DNA of 6,003 nucleotides from Nitrososphaeraceae archaeon (GTDB lineage Archaea > Thermoproteota > Nitrososphaeria > Nitrososphaerales > Nitrososphaeraceae), in assembly GCA_030038695.1 (NCBI GenBank), contig JASHSN010000147.1:1-6003 (forward strand), in the 5' to 3' direction. Below are positions 1 to 4,726 of the stretch, in pieces; position 1 is the stretch's first letter; each line of letters starts with the position of its first letter. The position numbers were made by a program, and so were the translations under genes. The notes under the pieces are model-generated. The model saw only the letters and a program-made list of their open reading frames with translations, was not told where the DNA came from and made no database searches.

Positions 1-69
1 GGGGTCATACGCCATCGAAGGCATGGCTCAAATGCTACTACAGTGGCAGCAGTCACTGCTCCAATGTAA
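1..69 (+). CDS. Possible 3' end of an upstream gene (partial)
   Basis: Frame 1 is open from the window edge to a TAA at 67-69 and reads as a plausible C-terminus ending in NATTVAAVTAPM. The 5' end lies outside the window. The alternative frame starting at base 2 is also open and continues to 253, but its later part is rich in Cys, Tyr, Trp and Leu and reads through the stem-loops and promoter of the next gene, so it looks accidental. The minus strand is open here too. With only 22 codons visible the call is weak and no function can be given. Confidence 0.25.
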   Translation, partial: GVIRHRRHGSNATTVAAVTAPM

Positions 70-93
70 GATAACTAGGCTTCTAATTGTATT

Positions 94-154
94 GCCTCTA
101 ACCCATATTTGGGCAGGCATGGTGGTGTTTGCTGAAACCATAGCTTACCACCAT
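94..154. other. Two adjacent stem-loops upstream of the 246 gene
   Basis: Hairpin 1 pairs GCCT (94-97) with AGGC (115-118) and CCCA (102-105) with TGGG (110-113) around a TATT loop. Hairpin 2 follows with no gap: ATGGTGGT (119-126) pairs with ACCACCAT (147-154), and inside it GTTT (127-130) pairs with AAAC (135-138) around GCTG, leaving an 8-nt bulge. No coding frame explains the pairing. It could be a terminator for an upstream gene, a structured RNA, or chance. The repeat copy near 4364 is also preceded by a stem-loop, at 4181-4210. Confidence 0.35.
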
Positions 155-163
155 TGTCTCAGA

Positions 164-178
164 CAGTCCAGTCCAGTC
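164..178. repeat. Three tandem CAGTC units
   Basis: Three perfect CAGTC copies lie head to tail at 164-168, 169-173 and 174-178, just before the pyrimidine-rich tract shared with the second cassette copy. The repeat is not clearly present upstream of that copy. Confidence 0.5.
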
Positions 179-213
179 GTATACCCTCTCTCCCTGCCCT
201 CCCAATACTGTCT

Positions 214-223
214 TTGTTATTAT
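214..223 (+). promoter_or_regulatory. Candidate TATA-like promoter box for the 246 gene
   Basis: TTGTTATTAT starts 32 nt before the ATG at 246. The diverged second copy keeps TTGTTATTAC starting 33 nt before its ATG at 4364, and both have a CTCTCTCCCT tract further upstream. Preservation of sequence and spacing fits an archaeal TATA box feeding a leaderless transcript. The upstream BRE element is not obvious. Confidence 0.45.
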
Positions 224-245
224 CTACGAGCATCAAAGCCATTTT

Positions 246-590
246 ATGGGTAGAATAGTACCACCCTTCAGACAATTATATCAAGAGACCATATCCGAGC
301 TTCAGATGGAGTTGAAGGCTGCGCTAGTAGATTTGGGTCATAAAAGCGCCTTCGATTTATTGCTAAAGGAAGCCTGGAATCCGGAGCAGGCTGCGATGGG
401 CAATTCCACTCTCCCGACAATTTGTGACAAATTAAACGTAATGTCTACTATACACCTCAGAAAGCTCATTGTCACCTTAGTCCGGGAAAACGGTCAGAGG
501 GACGTTGTAATAGAAAAATTTGAGGAGAGGGTAAAAATACTTGAGGACAGGTTGAACGAGATGAAAAAACCTAATGATGTTGGAGTATGA
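246..590 (+). CDS. Helical/coiled-coil protein, cassette copy 1, 114 aa
   Basis: The function is unknown. The start is supported because the N-terminus MGRIVPPFRQLYQET is also encoded, nearly unchanged, at the second copy (4364). A central block at residues 34-57 (SAFDLLLKEAWNPEQAAMGN, then STLP) is followed by a charged amphipathic helix at about 77-108, rich in Glu, Arg, Lys and Leu, likely a coiled coil for self-association or partner binding. There is no signal peptide, membrane segment or catalytic motif. The gene converges on the C2H2 zinc-finger gene, with stops at 590 and 592 and no room for a terminator between them. I recall similar proteins as lineage-specific orphans in Nitrososphaeria, but cannot verify this. 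The two copies differ mostly at third codon positions in the region I compared, which supports a real protein under selection. Confidence 0.85.
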   Translation: MGRIVPPFRQLYQETISELQMELKAALVDLGHKSAFDLLLKEAWNPEQAAMGNSTLPTICDKLNVMSTIHLRKLIVTLVRENGQRDVVIEKFEERVKILEDRLNEMKKPNDVGV

Positions 591-591
591 A

Positions 592-891
592 CTATTCTTG
601 CAACCATTCCTTTAGCCTATCTTGCAGTTCCAATATGCGGGAAGCCTCACGTATTGCAGTATTGAGCTGACCATTTTTCCATAGACATAACATTGCTTTC
701 TCACCTAGATTGTATTTTTCGAATACCTTGTACAAGTCTGTATTCAGACCATCAGGAGTCTTCCAGCTCACCTTCTTCTCTGTTTTGTCACTCCATTTAT
801 CTAGGTGGGTCTGGAAATGCCTTTGTACATGATTATTGAACTCTGTCCTAGATAGAAATATTTGGCCGCAATCTTTGCATGTATGGACCAT
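592..891 (-). CDS. Classical C2H2 zinc-finger protein, 99 aa
   Basis: The N-terminus holds one canonical C2H2 finger: Cys5-x2-Cys8-x3-Phe12-x5-Phe18-x2-His21-x3-His25, exactly the TFIIIA-type spacing, with Phe in the usual Leu position. A charged linker (about 28-50) is followed by a helical C-terminal domain (about 51-99) containing VFEKYNLGEKAMLCLW and a basic/acidic end helix finishing in EWLQE. The likely role is DNA, RNA or protein binding in the cytoplasm, possibly as a regulator; no target is evident. The ATG at 891 follows an AGGA with almost no spacer, so a leaderless start is more likely. It is convergent with the 246 gene and divergent from the 983 gene. A decayed relative of the C-terminal domain is at 4727-5154. 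Confidence 0.85.
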   Translation of the reverse strand: MVHTCKDCGQIFLSRTEFNNHVQRHFQTHLDKWSDKTEKKVSWKTPDGLNTDLYKVFEKYNLGEKAMLCLWKNGQLNTAIREASRILELQDRLKEWLQE

Positions 892-912
892 TCCTAGCTA
901 AACGACAAGACT

Positions 913-926
913 ATTATTGTATTATG
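913..926 (-). promoter_or_regulatory. Candidate TATA-like box for the zinc-finger gene
   Basis: On the minus strand TAATACAATAATAG is centred about 29 nt upstream of the ATG at 891, the distance expected for a leaderless archaeal transcript. An oppositely oriented AT-rich stretch, ATAAATAT at 937-944, could serve the gene at 983 with a leader of roughly 17 nt. Neither was tested beyond position and composition. Confidence 0.3.
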
Positions 927-982
927 AGGACAGCAGATAAATATCATTGATTCGTAGATAGGAGTGAAGACATAATATAGCA

Positions 983-1207
983 ATGATTACAGAAGCGGAA
1001 CAGAAAGAGTTTGTAGAGGATACGAAATGGTTACACACACATTATGACGAGATATTAGACAAATACAATGAACAGTATATTGCAATACAACATCAAAGTG
1101 TATTAGACTCTGCAAAGAATATAGAAACATTAGGAGACAAATTGAAGAAGAGAAATATAAAAGCCCAAGATGTATTTATCGAATATATAAAAGACAGAAT
1201 ACATTGA
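983..1207 (+). CDS. DUF5678-like small protein, 74 aa
   Basis: The pattern KWLHTHYDEILDKYNEQYIA, then a short strand, a Gly turn (LGDKLKKRNI) and a final VFIEYI strand matches the DUF5678 family as I know it: small proteins with a W-L-x3-Y-x-E-I-x3-Y start and a V-x-I-E-x-I end. The molecular role of the family is unknown. Such genes often sit directly before retropepsin-like aspartic protease genes in archaea and some bacteria, and that is the case here. The ATG at 983 is the first in frame; GGAG at 961-964 is too far away to be a normal ribosome site. The stop TGA at 1205-1207 is in the same frame as the protease that follows, with no other stop between. Confidence 0.75.
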   Translation: MITEAEQKEFVEDTKWLHTHYDEILDKYNEQYIAIQHQSVLDSAKNIETLGDKLKKRNIKAQDVFIEYIKDRIH

Positions 1208-1222
1208 CAGTACATTGAAAGG

Positions 1223-1645
1223 TTGCTTATACGGGGCTATAGGAATAAAACTGACCGCAAATACTATGTTCCTGCGTTTGTAAAACCGTCATTTGGATAT
1301 GGATTTAGGATAGACTTACAGGTTGATACAGGGGCATCTAAAACACTACTAACCGCCAATCACATTTTTAACCTTGCTAGAATTATACCGAACATTTTGC
1401 CAGAAGGTGTGAACTTTCAAGGTATCGAAGGAAGGTACATAAAATCTTATGTCCTCGAAATGGCGATATTAACACTTTTTACTGAAAGAGGGCCTTGCGA
1501 TTGGACTATGAACATTAGTGTATCGAGTGTCATAGATACCAGCGTACCTGGTCTTCTAGGAATGGACATATTATACAAGTTTGATATCGTACTCGCAGGG
1601 CCCTCTGAAGTTATACTTAGAGAACGGACTGATATCTTCAAGTGA
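1223..1645 (+). CDS. Retropepsin-like aspartic protease, about 140 aa
   Basis: Residues 31-38 read DLQVDTGA, with the catalytic Asp35-Thr-Gly-Ala signature of retropepsin-type single-domain aspartic proteases, followed by SKTLL. A flap-like GIEG is at 68-71, and the second family motif, a hydrophobic-hydrophobic-Gly block (GLLGMDIL), is at 110-117, followed by FDIVLAG and a closing strand. Members act as homodimers, each giving one Asp. Length is normal for the family and there is no signal peptide, so it is probably cytoplasmic. The start is uncertain. TTG at 1223 gives MLIRGY, a reasonable family N-terminus, but GAAAGG abuts it with no spacer. No ATG is available upstream in frame before the TGA at 1205. 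Coupling to, or read-through from, the DUF5678 gene is possible. The substrate is unknown. Confidence 0.85.
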   Translation: MLIRGYRNKTDRKYYVPAFVKPSFGYGFRIDLQVDTGASKTLLTANHIFNLARIIPNILPEGVNFQGIEGRYIKSYVLEMAILTLFTERGPCDWTMNISVSSVIDTSVPGLLGMDILYKFDIVLAGPSEVILRERTDIFK

Positions 1646-2061
1646 ATCATATGAAGACCCACAGGCCGCTAATTCGACATACAGTATATGACAGCAATAA
1701 CTTGAGTCATCACAGAACATGTTGGCAAGAATTTCGTGATAATAACGAATTATATCTTTTGCCTGATGGTATTAACAATCCTCTTTTAAGACCGGTATTT
1801 GGACTCGCAACTCTCCTACCGAACAATGCGAATGCGAAACCGAGTGGTCCGTTCCAGGCATGTTGGGACGCTTGGGACGCATCTAGGCAATGCGTAAGGT
1901 TGTTTTCTATGTTCGCTGGGACTAATGCCAAGGAAAGGTGCTTCGCCCAAGATGGTTTTAGAACGTGTCAGAGCATTGAAAAAAATCCCATAAAAGTCCT
2001 CGTAAAGGATTCCCAGTTATATCGATGGGAATTAAATAGGATTCCTCACTCGATACTCTAG
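1642..2061 (+). CDS. Doubtful ORF overlapping the protease stop, up to 139 aa
   Basis: The frame is open for 139 codons from GTG at 1642, which overlaps the protease stop by 4 nt (GTGA), or from ATG at 1651. That arrangement is typical of translational coupling. Against it, the product is rich in Cys and Trp and has no motif or domain I recognise. The minus strand is also open across 1710-1931 and beyond with an equally plausible composition, so only one strand, or neither, may be coding. The region is richer in GC than its surroundings and holds small tandem repeats at about 1860-1880. It may be a decayed or foreign segment. No function is assigned. Confidence 0.3.
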   Translation: MNHMKTHRPLIRHTVYDSNNLSHHRTCWQEFRDNNELYLLPDGINNPLLRPVFGLATLLPNNANAKPSGPFQACWDAWDASRQCVRLFSMFAGTNAKERCFAQDGFRTCQSIEKNPIKVLVKDSQLYRWELNRIPHSIL

Positions 2062-2066
2062 TTATA

Positions 2067-2094
2067 ATCGATAAAAGATATCCGCATCGATAAA
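2067..2094. repeat. Direct repeat ATCGATAAA, two copies
   Basis: ATCGATAAA occurs at 2067-2075 and again at 2086-2094, a 19-nt spacing, just after the stop of the doubtful ORF. The unit is short and could be chance in AT-rich DNA, or a pair of regulator sites. Nothing nearby is clearly controlled by it. Confidence 0.3.
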
Positions 2095-2185
2095 TTAGAA
2101 CAAAACTTTTAAAGCTAAGAGCACCAATATCCTTCAGGATGCAATATTAGAACTCATATATGACCTGACGTGCCCACAGATTCTA

Positions 2186-2542
2186 TTAAAATCGTATAAG
2201 ACTTAATGCTAGTCTAGCGATGCCGGTAAAGTCTTGCACCGGGAAATTTTTATGTGCAATTGAACTCATATTGTCAGAACTTGTCTTAAATCTGTTGAAA
2301 CTAAAAGGGTTAGCCATATTTGTTTAGTATCTGTGTAATATAAGGAACTCCCGGTGCTGCATTGTTTGTGAATAGACACTTTCCTCCCAGTCATCGGTAG
2401 TGCTACGATCCAGGTCGTGAGTATCGTCCAACACAATCTGATATTAATCACTAACCAAAAATGGAATGGAAGTTCCGAACGATAAATATCGTAACCAGTT
2501 GACCAAGTCGATAGTACAAAGATCAGTTGATCCATTCTTTGA
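2186..2542 (-). pseudogene. Possible decayed gene in the 2062-2697 gap
   Basis: One minus-strand frame runs 119 codons with only two internal stops, TAA at 2444-2446 and TAA at 2324-2326, ending at TAA 2186-2188. Parts look protein-like, for example VLDDTHDLDRSTTDDWEESV and the segment FNRFKTSSDNMSSIAHK after the second stop. A competing minus-strand frame (2266-2556) is open but strongly hydrophobic and rich in Trp, Ile and Leu, and looks like a shadow. I cannot name a family. Two stops in 119 codons is only modestly better than chance, so this is tentative. The rest of 2062-2697 shows no feature I can support apart from the small direct repeat. Confidence 0.25.
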
Positions 2543-2697
2543 TCAAGAAATACCATTTATGACTGTTAGAAAAATAGTTCAACAAGGGCTTTTTGGTTGT
2601 AGCTCGAGTAGGCTAAAAAATAAATGTCTACGCTAAACGCTTATAGCGATTCTCGTCTAAATTATTCGATGTACGGTTAAAGTAGCAAAGATGTGAA

Positions 2698-3531
2698 ATG
2701 ACTATACTTATACGAAAAAATCAAGAGTTTACCGACCTGTTAGAAAAGAATCTCATGTCGAGACACGAAGAAAAAAGAAGACTAGACAACACCGTGCACG
2801 TCTCTGACATCATACCGACTACATGTATAAGAAAGCAGTATTACTCAAGGAAATTTCCAGAAATGTGTCCTCTTTCTAACGAATCAGTACACCATTTTGT
2901 AAGAGGCGAGTCAAGTGAATTTATAATCACGCAGCTTGCAGATCTGGGTGTAGCACAAGCAGCTATAGAAATGGATGGAATACTTGCCCATCCAGATATC
3001 ATGAGTGACAAAAAAAACGTAATAGTTGAATTAAAAGATACCGTTAATGGCAGACGACTAAATTTCTATGATTGTACATTCAGATCATATCTTAGGCAGC
3101 TACTATATTACATGGTTATGACCAGCATAGAAAAAGGAATTATTTCTATAAGGTACAACATAAAAGAACTTAGGTGGGTTAAAAGTGATTCAGAAGGTGA
3201 TTACTTCTTTCGACCATTCGATGCTAAAGATGTGGGTATTGAAAGTTGGGAAGTATTTCTACCATCGCATGATATTGCTAGGGAAATATTAAAGAACGAG
3301 ATGGTTAGACGCAAAAACCTATTCTTAAAAGCATTAGAAGAAAGTGATGTTTCTATACTACCGAGATTGATAGATGATGCCAAGAGAAGTAAATGTCCAT
3401 ACTGTCCATATTATGAGAAGTGTATCAATCAGGATGGAGAAACTTATGAGGCTCAAGAAATGGCCAAAGAGATAGATTTGCTAGATATAGGAGGAGTGGT
3501 TGATATAGAGACACCAGAGGGAAATTTGTAG
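2698..3531 (+). CDS. Cas4-like PD-(D/E)XK nuclease with Fe-S cysteines, 277 aa
   Basis: All the hallmarks of the Cas4/RecB-like family are visible in order: a His34-Val-Ser-Asp motif; Cys43 in TTCIRKQYYSR, the usual C-x3-x-YY block; the metal-binding Asp100 in HPDI; Glu111-Leu-Lys113 as the E-x-K core; Gln134-x3-Tyr138; and a C-terminal Cys233-x2-Cys236-x5-Cys242 cluster. The four cysteines would hold a 4Fe-4S cluster. Known relatives are metal-dependent DNA nucleases that trim or resect DNA ends. Within CRISPR systems they help select spacers, but no array or cas1/cas2 is in this window, so this is best called a solo Cas4-like protein, possibly in repair or in an accessory element. At 277 aa it is longer than a typical Cas4 (about 180-220), the excess lying between the Q-x3-Y and the Cys cluster and in an acidic tail. 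The ATG at 2698 has no proper ribosome site. Confidence 0.85.
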   Translation: MTILIRKNQEFTDLLEKNLMSRHEEKRRLDNTVHVSDIIPTTCIRKQYYSRKFPEMCPLSNESVHHFVRGESSEFIITQLADLGVAQAAIEMDGILAHPDIMSDKKNVIVELKDTVNGRRLNFYDCTFRSYLRQLLYYMVMTSIEKGIISIRYNIKELRWVKSDSEGDYFFRPFDAKDVGIESWEVFLPSHDIAREILKNEMVRRKNLFLKALEESDVSILPRLIDDAKRSKCPYCPYYEKCINQDGETYEAQEMAKEIDLLDIGGVVDIETPEGNL

Positions 3532-3556
3532 TGGGTCATAACCTGGAAGTCGATTA

Positions 3557-3676
3557 CTATCGATCTATCTCTAGTAAATCTCTCTGATGTGTTGCTCTAT
3601 ACCCTATACGTTCACACGTGTCCATAAACTCGTTTTCCAGTGTATCACACTGGAATGACAGGGAAAAGGTTTTCAA
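3557..3676 (-). CDS. Very small ORF or gene remnant, 39 aa
   Basis: The frame starts at TTG 3676 and ends TAG at 3557-3559, with another stop directly after it. The product reads in a protein-like way, with FQCDTLENEFMDTCERIGYR followed by a charged tail ending LLEIDR. Two Cys and a His (Cys10, Cys21, His30) are present but not in a recognised zinc-binding spacing. An in-frame TGA directly precedes the TTG, so it may be the surviving 3' end of a longer gene. It is divergent from the small plus-strand ORF at 3716. A perfect 9-bp inverted repeat lies inside it. The function is unknown. Confidence 0.3.
   Translation of the reverse strand: MKTFSLSFQCDTLENEFMDTCERIGYRATHQRDLLEIDR
3635..3655. repeat. 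Perfect 9-bp inverted repeat, 3-nt loop
   Basis: TTCCAGTGT (3635-3643) and ACACTGGAA (3647-3655) are perfect reverse complements around ATC. It has no trailing T run on either strand, so it is a poor terminator. It may be an operator-like dyad near the divergent small ORFs, or chance. Confidence 0.5.
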
Positions 3677-3715
3677 TCAATATCTCAGTTAATTTGATGT
3701 CTTCTATGTTATAAC

Positions 3716-3863
3716 ATGGATCCTAACACGACTAATATCAAATATTCCAGACCCTGAGCACGAACCTCAGCCCCCTAGTCAACTTTCCTCGGAAGAAATA
3801 GCATTGGTGGCAGCACTTATGATTAGATCTAATATTATTAAAATACTTACAAAACGATTTTAA
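3716..3863 (+). pseudogene. Small 48-aa gene split by a +1 shift at CCC-TGA
   Basis: ATG at 3716 opens MDPNTTNIKYSRP and hits TGA at 3755-3757. Skipping one base of the CCC run (3752-3754) joins it to a frame reading PEHEPQPPSQLSSEEIALV and a hydrophobic-basic helix ending in TKRF, with TAA at 3861-3863. The joined product of about 48 aa has a proline-rich hinge and an amphipathic helix, and it looks natural. Either a one-base insertion has killed it, or translation shifts: CCC followed by TGA is a classical arrangement for +1 slippage, because tRNA-Pro can re-pair with CCT. A sequencing error in the C run is a third option. I recognise no family. Confidence 0.4.
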
Positions 3864-3881
3864 TTAATTAGTCGAAGCTCG

Positions 3882-3895
3882 ATTAAATATTTAAT
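3882..3895. other. 14-bp AT palindrome in an AT-rich tract
   Basis: ATTAAATATTTAAT is a perfect palindrome within the AT-rich stretch 3855-3905, which separates the 3' ends of the plus-strand small ORF and the minus-strand zinc-ribbon gene. It may be part of a bidirectional termination zone, or simply reflect composition. Confidence 0.3.
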
Positions 3896-3942
3896 GTAAT
3901 ATCTTATCGTCCAGAAGCTCTTACTCAGGAAAGTCTCGTCAT

Positions 3943-4101
3943 TTATGCTCTGACTTTTACAAGTTTTACATGTCCTCTAGTGCAACTCTCAGGACCGCCC
4001 AAATGCGATCGTACCATTTCCTTTGCTTTTGATTCAGGCAATTTTTCGGTGGATATATAACCACATTTTTTGCAGGTTATGACATATAGCCAGTTTACCA
4101 A
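3943..4101 (-). CDS. Small zinc-ribbon-like protein, 52 aa
   Basis: The frame from TTG 4101 to TAA 3943-3945 encodes Cys10-x2-Cys13-Gly-Tyr, then a charged helix (KLPESKAKEMVRSH with His33), Cys40-x3-His44 and a basic Lys/Val/Arg-rich end. The CxxC knuckle plus a distal Cys/His pair suggests one bound zinc ion. Small single-zinc proteins of this kind are common in Nitrososphaeria and usually uncharacterised; nucleic-acid binding is the usual guess. An in-frame TAG at 4114-4116 limits the start, and TTG 4101 is the only usual start codon upstream of the first cysteine. An AT box at 4147-4156 lies about 50 nt upstream, giving a leader of roughly 25 nt. The gene stands alone and is divergent from the second cassette copy. 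Confidence 0.6.
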   Translation of the reverse strand: MVNWLYVITCKKCGYISTEKLPESKAKEMVRSHLGGPESCTRGHVKLVKVRA

Positions 4102-4138
4102 GACTAAATTGACCTAGAAGACTCTAGCCTAGACTTGG

Positions 4139-4162
4139 TGAAGTGAATTATATATTCTTCAC
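4139..4162 (-). promoter_or_regulatory. Candidate TATA box inside a GTGAAG/CTTCAC dyad
   Basis: On the minus strand AATATATAATT is the best TATA-like sequence upstream of the small zinc-ribbon gene. It is framed by GTGAAG (4139-4144) and CTTCAC (4157-4162), inverted copies 12 nt apart, with inner GAAT/ATTC pairing as well. A dimeric repressor covering the TATA box would give this arrangement, but no regulator is identified. Confidence 0.4.
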
Positions 4163-4180
4163 TTTCTCGGTGAAAATTGT

Positions 4181-4210
4181 AAGGCTCCCGGGTAAACCGG
4201 GGAAAGCCTT
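4181..4210. other. Strong GC-rich stem-loop upstream of cassette copy 2
   Basis: AAGGCT (4181-4186) pairs with AGCCTT (4205-4210), and CCCGG (4187-4191) pairs with CCGGG (4197-4201) around GTAAA, with a 3-nt GAA bulge on the 3' side. It is much more GC-rich than the surroundings. There is no T run after it. The architecture, an outer stem, inner stem and 3' bulge, resembles hairpin 1 at 94-118 before copy 1. From 4211 to about 4300 I see nothing further. Confidence 0.45.
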
Positions 4211-4330
4211 GGAATGGGTTAGGTTGTTGACTATCTCCTCATGATATTGCCTTTATGGATCAGGAAGCTTTCTAGAGGTAGAATCTGACACTCGGACCAC
4301 ACCTCTCTCCCTTCCACAACAATGCTCACT

Positions 4331-4340
4331 TTGTTATTAC
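4331..4340 (+). promoter_or_regulatory. Candidate TATA-like box, cassette copy 2
   Basis: TTGTTATTAC starts 33 nt before the ATG at 4364 and matches the box at 214-223 before copy 1, including a pyrimidine-rich ACCTCTCTCCCTT tract about 25 nt upstream. The promoter appears intact although the gene behind it is frameshifted. Confidence 0.4.
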
Positions 4341-4363
4341 TCTCTGGGCTCCCAAGCTACTCG

Positions 4364-4713
4364 ATGGGCCGAATCGTTCCACCCTTCAGACAACTATATC
4401 AAGAAACTGTATCAGACCTTCAGACGGAATTAAAGGAGCTTTGGTCGACTTAGGTCATAAAAGTGCCTTCGATTTGTTGCTCAAAGAGGCGTGGAACCCA
4501 GAAGTAGCAGCTATGGGCAATTCCACTTTGCCTACAGTATTAGATAAATTGAACGTCATGTCGACCATACATCTCAGGAAGCTCATTGCTACCCTAGTTC
4601 GAGAGAACGGTCAAAGAGATGCTGTCATCGAAAAGTTAGAGGAAAGGATTGGTGTCCTTGAGAGCAGGTTAAATGAGATTAAGAAGCGGCCTAATACAGA
4701 CGTCATTATGTGA
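4364..4713 (+). pseudogene. Frameshifted second copy of the helical/coiled-coil gene
   Basis: The ATG at 4364 starts MGRIVPPFRQLYQETVSDLQ, matching the 246 gene, but after about 26 codons one base is missing near 4432-4434 relative to copy 1, and the frame stops at TAG 4451-4453. The remaining frame resumes in register at 4441 and is uninterrupted to TGA 4711-4713, carrying the central AFDLLLKEAWNPE block and the charged coiled-coil tail. By eye it is close to 85-90% identical to copy 1, with many DNA differences silent. TTG at 4441 could start a truncated 90-aa protein lacking the N-terminal helix, so complete loss of function is not proven. The tail diverges from copy 1, ending in RPNTDVIM. 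Confidence 0.7.
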
Positions 4714-4726
4714 TTGTGGCTCCTTT

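Noticed and set aside
23..253. 76-codon plus-strand ORF upstream of the helical gene
   Set aside because: It runs through the two stem-loops and the likely promoter, its composition (many Cys, Tyr, Trp and Leu) is not protein-like, and it overlaps the better supported start at 246.
1223..1645. Retroelement origin for the retropepsin-like protease
   Set aside because: No reverse transcriptase, integrase or gag-like frame is nearby; single-domain cellular proteases with the DTGA motif are common in prokaryotes.
1447..1662. 71-codon minus-strand ORF
   Set aside because: It lies entirely antisense to the aspartic protease, whose motifs are clear; an open frame opposite a real gene is expected by chance.
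1710..1931. 73-codon minus-strand ORF
   Set aside because: No recognisable family. It competes with the plus-strand ORF for the same DNA. Kept only as a caveat to that entry.
2266..2556. 96-codon minus-strand ORF
   Set aside because: Very hydrophobic and Trp/Ile-rich with no motif; another minus-strand frame over the same DNA reads more like protein, so this one is likely a shadow.
3201..3383. 60-codon minus-strand ORF
   Set aside because: It is antisense inside the well supported Cas4-like nuclease gene.
4181..4210. Rho-independent-type terminator or tRNA fragment
   Set aside because: The stem is strong but has no T run after it on either strand, and there is no cloverleaf or T-arm consensus.
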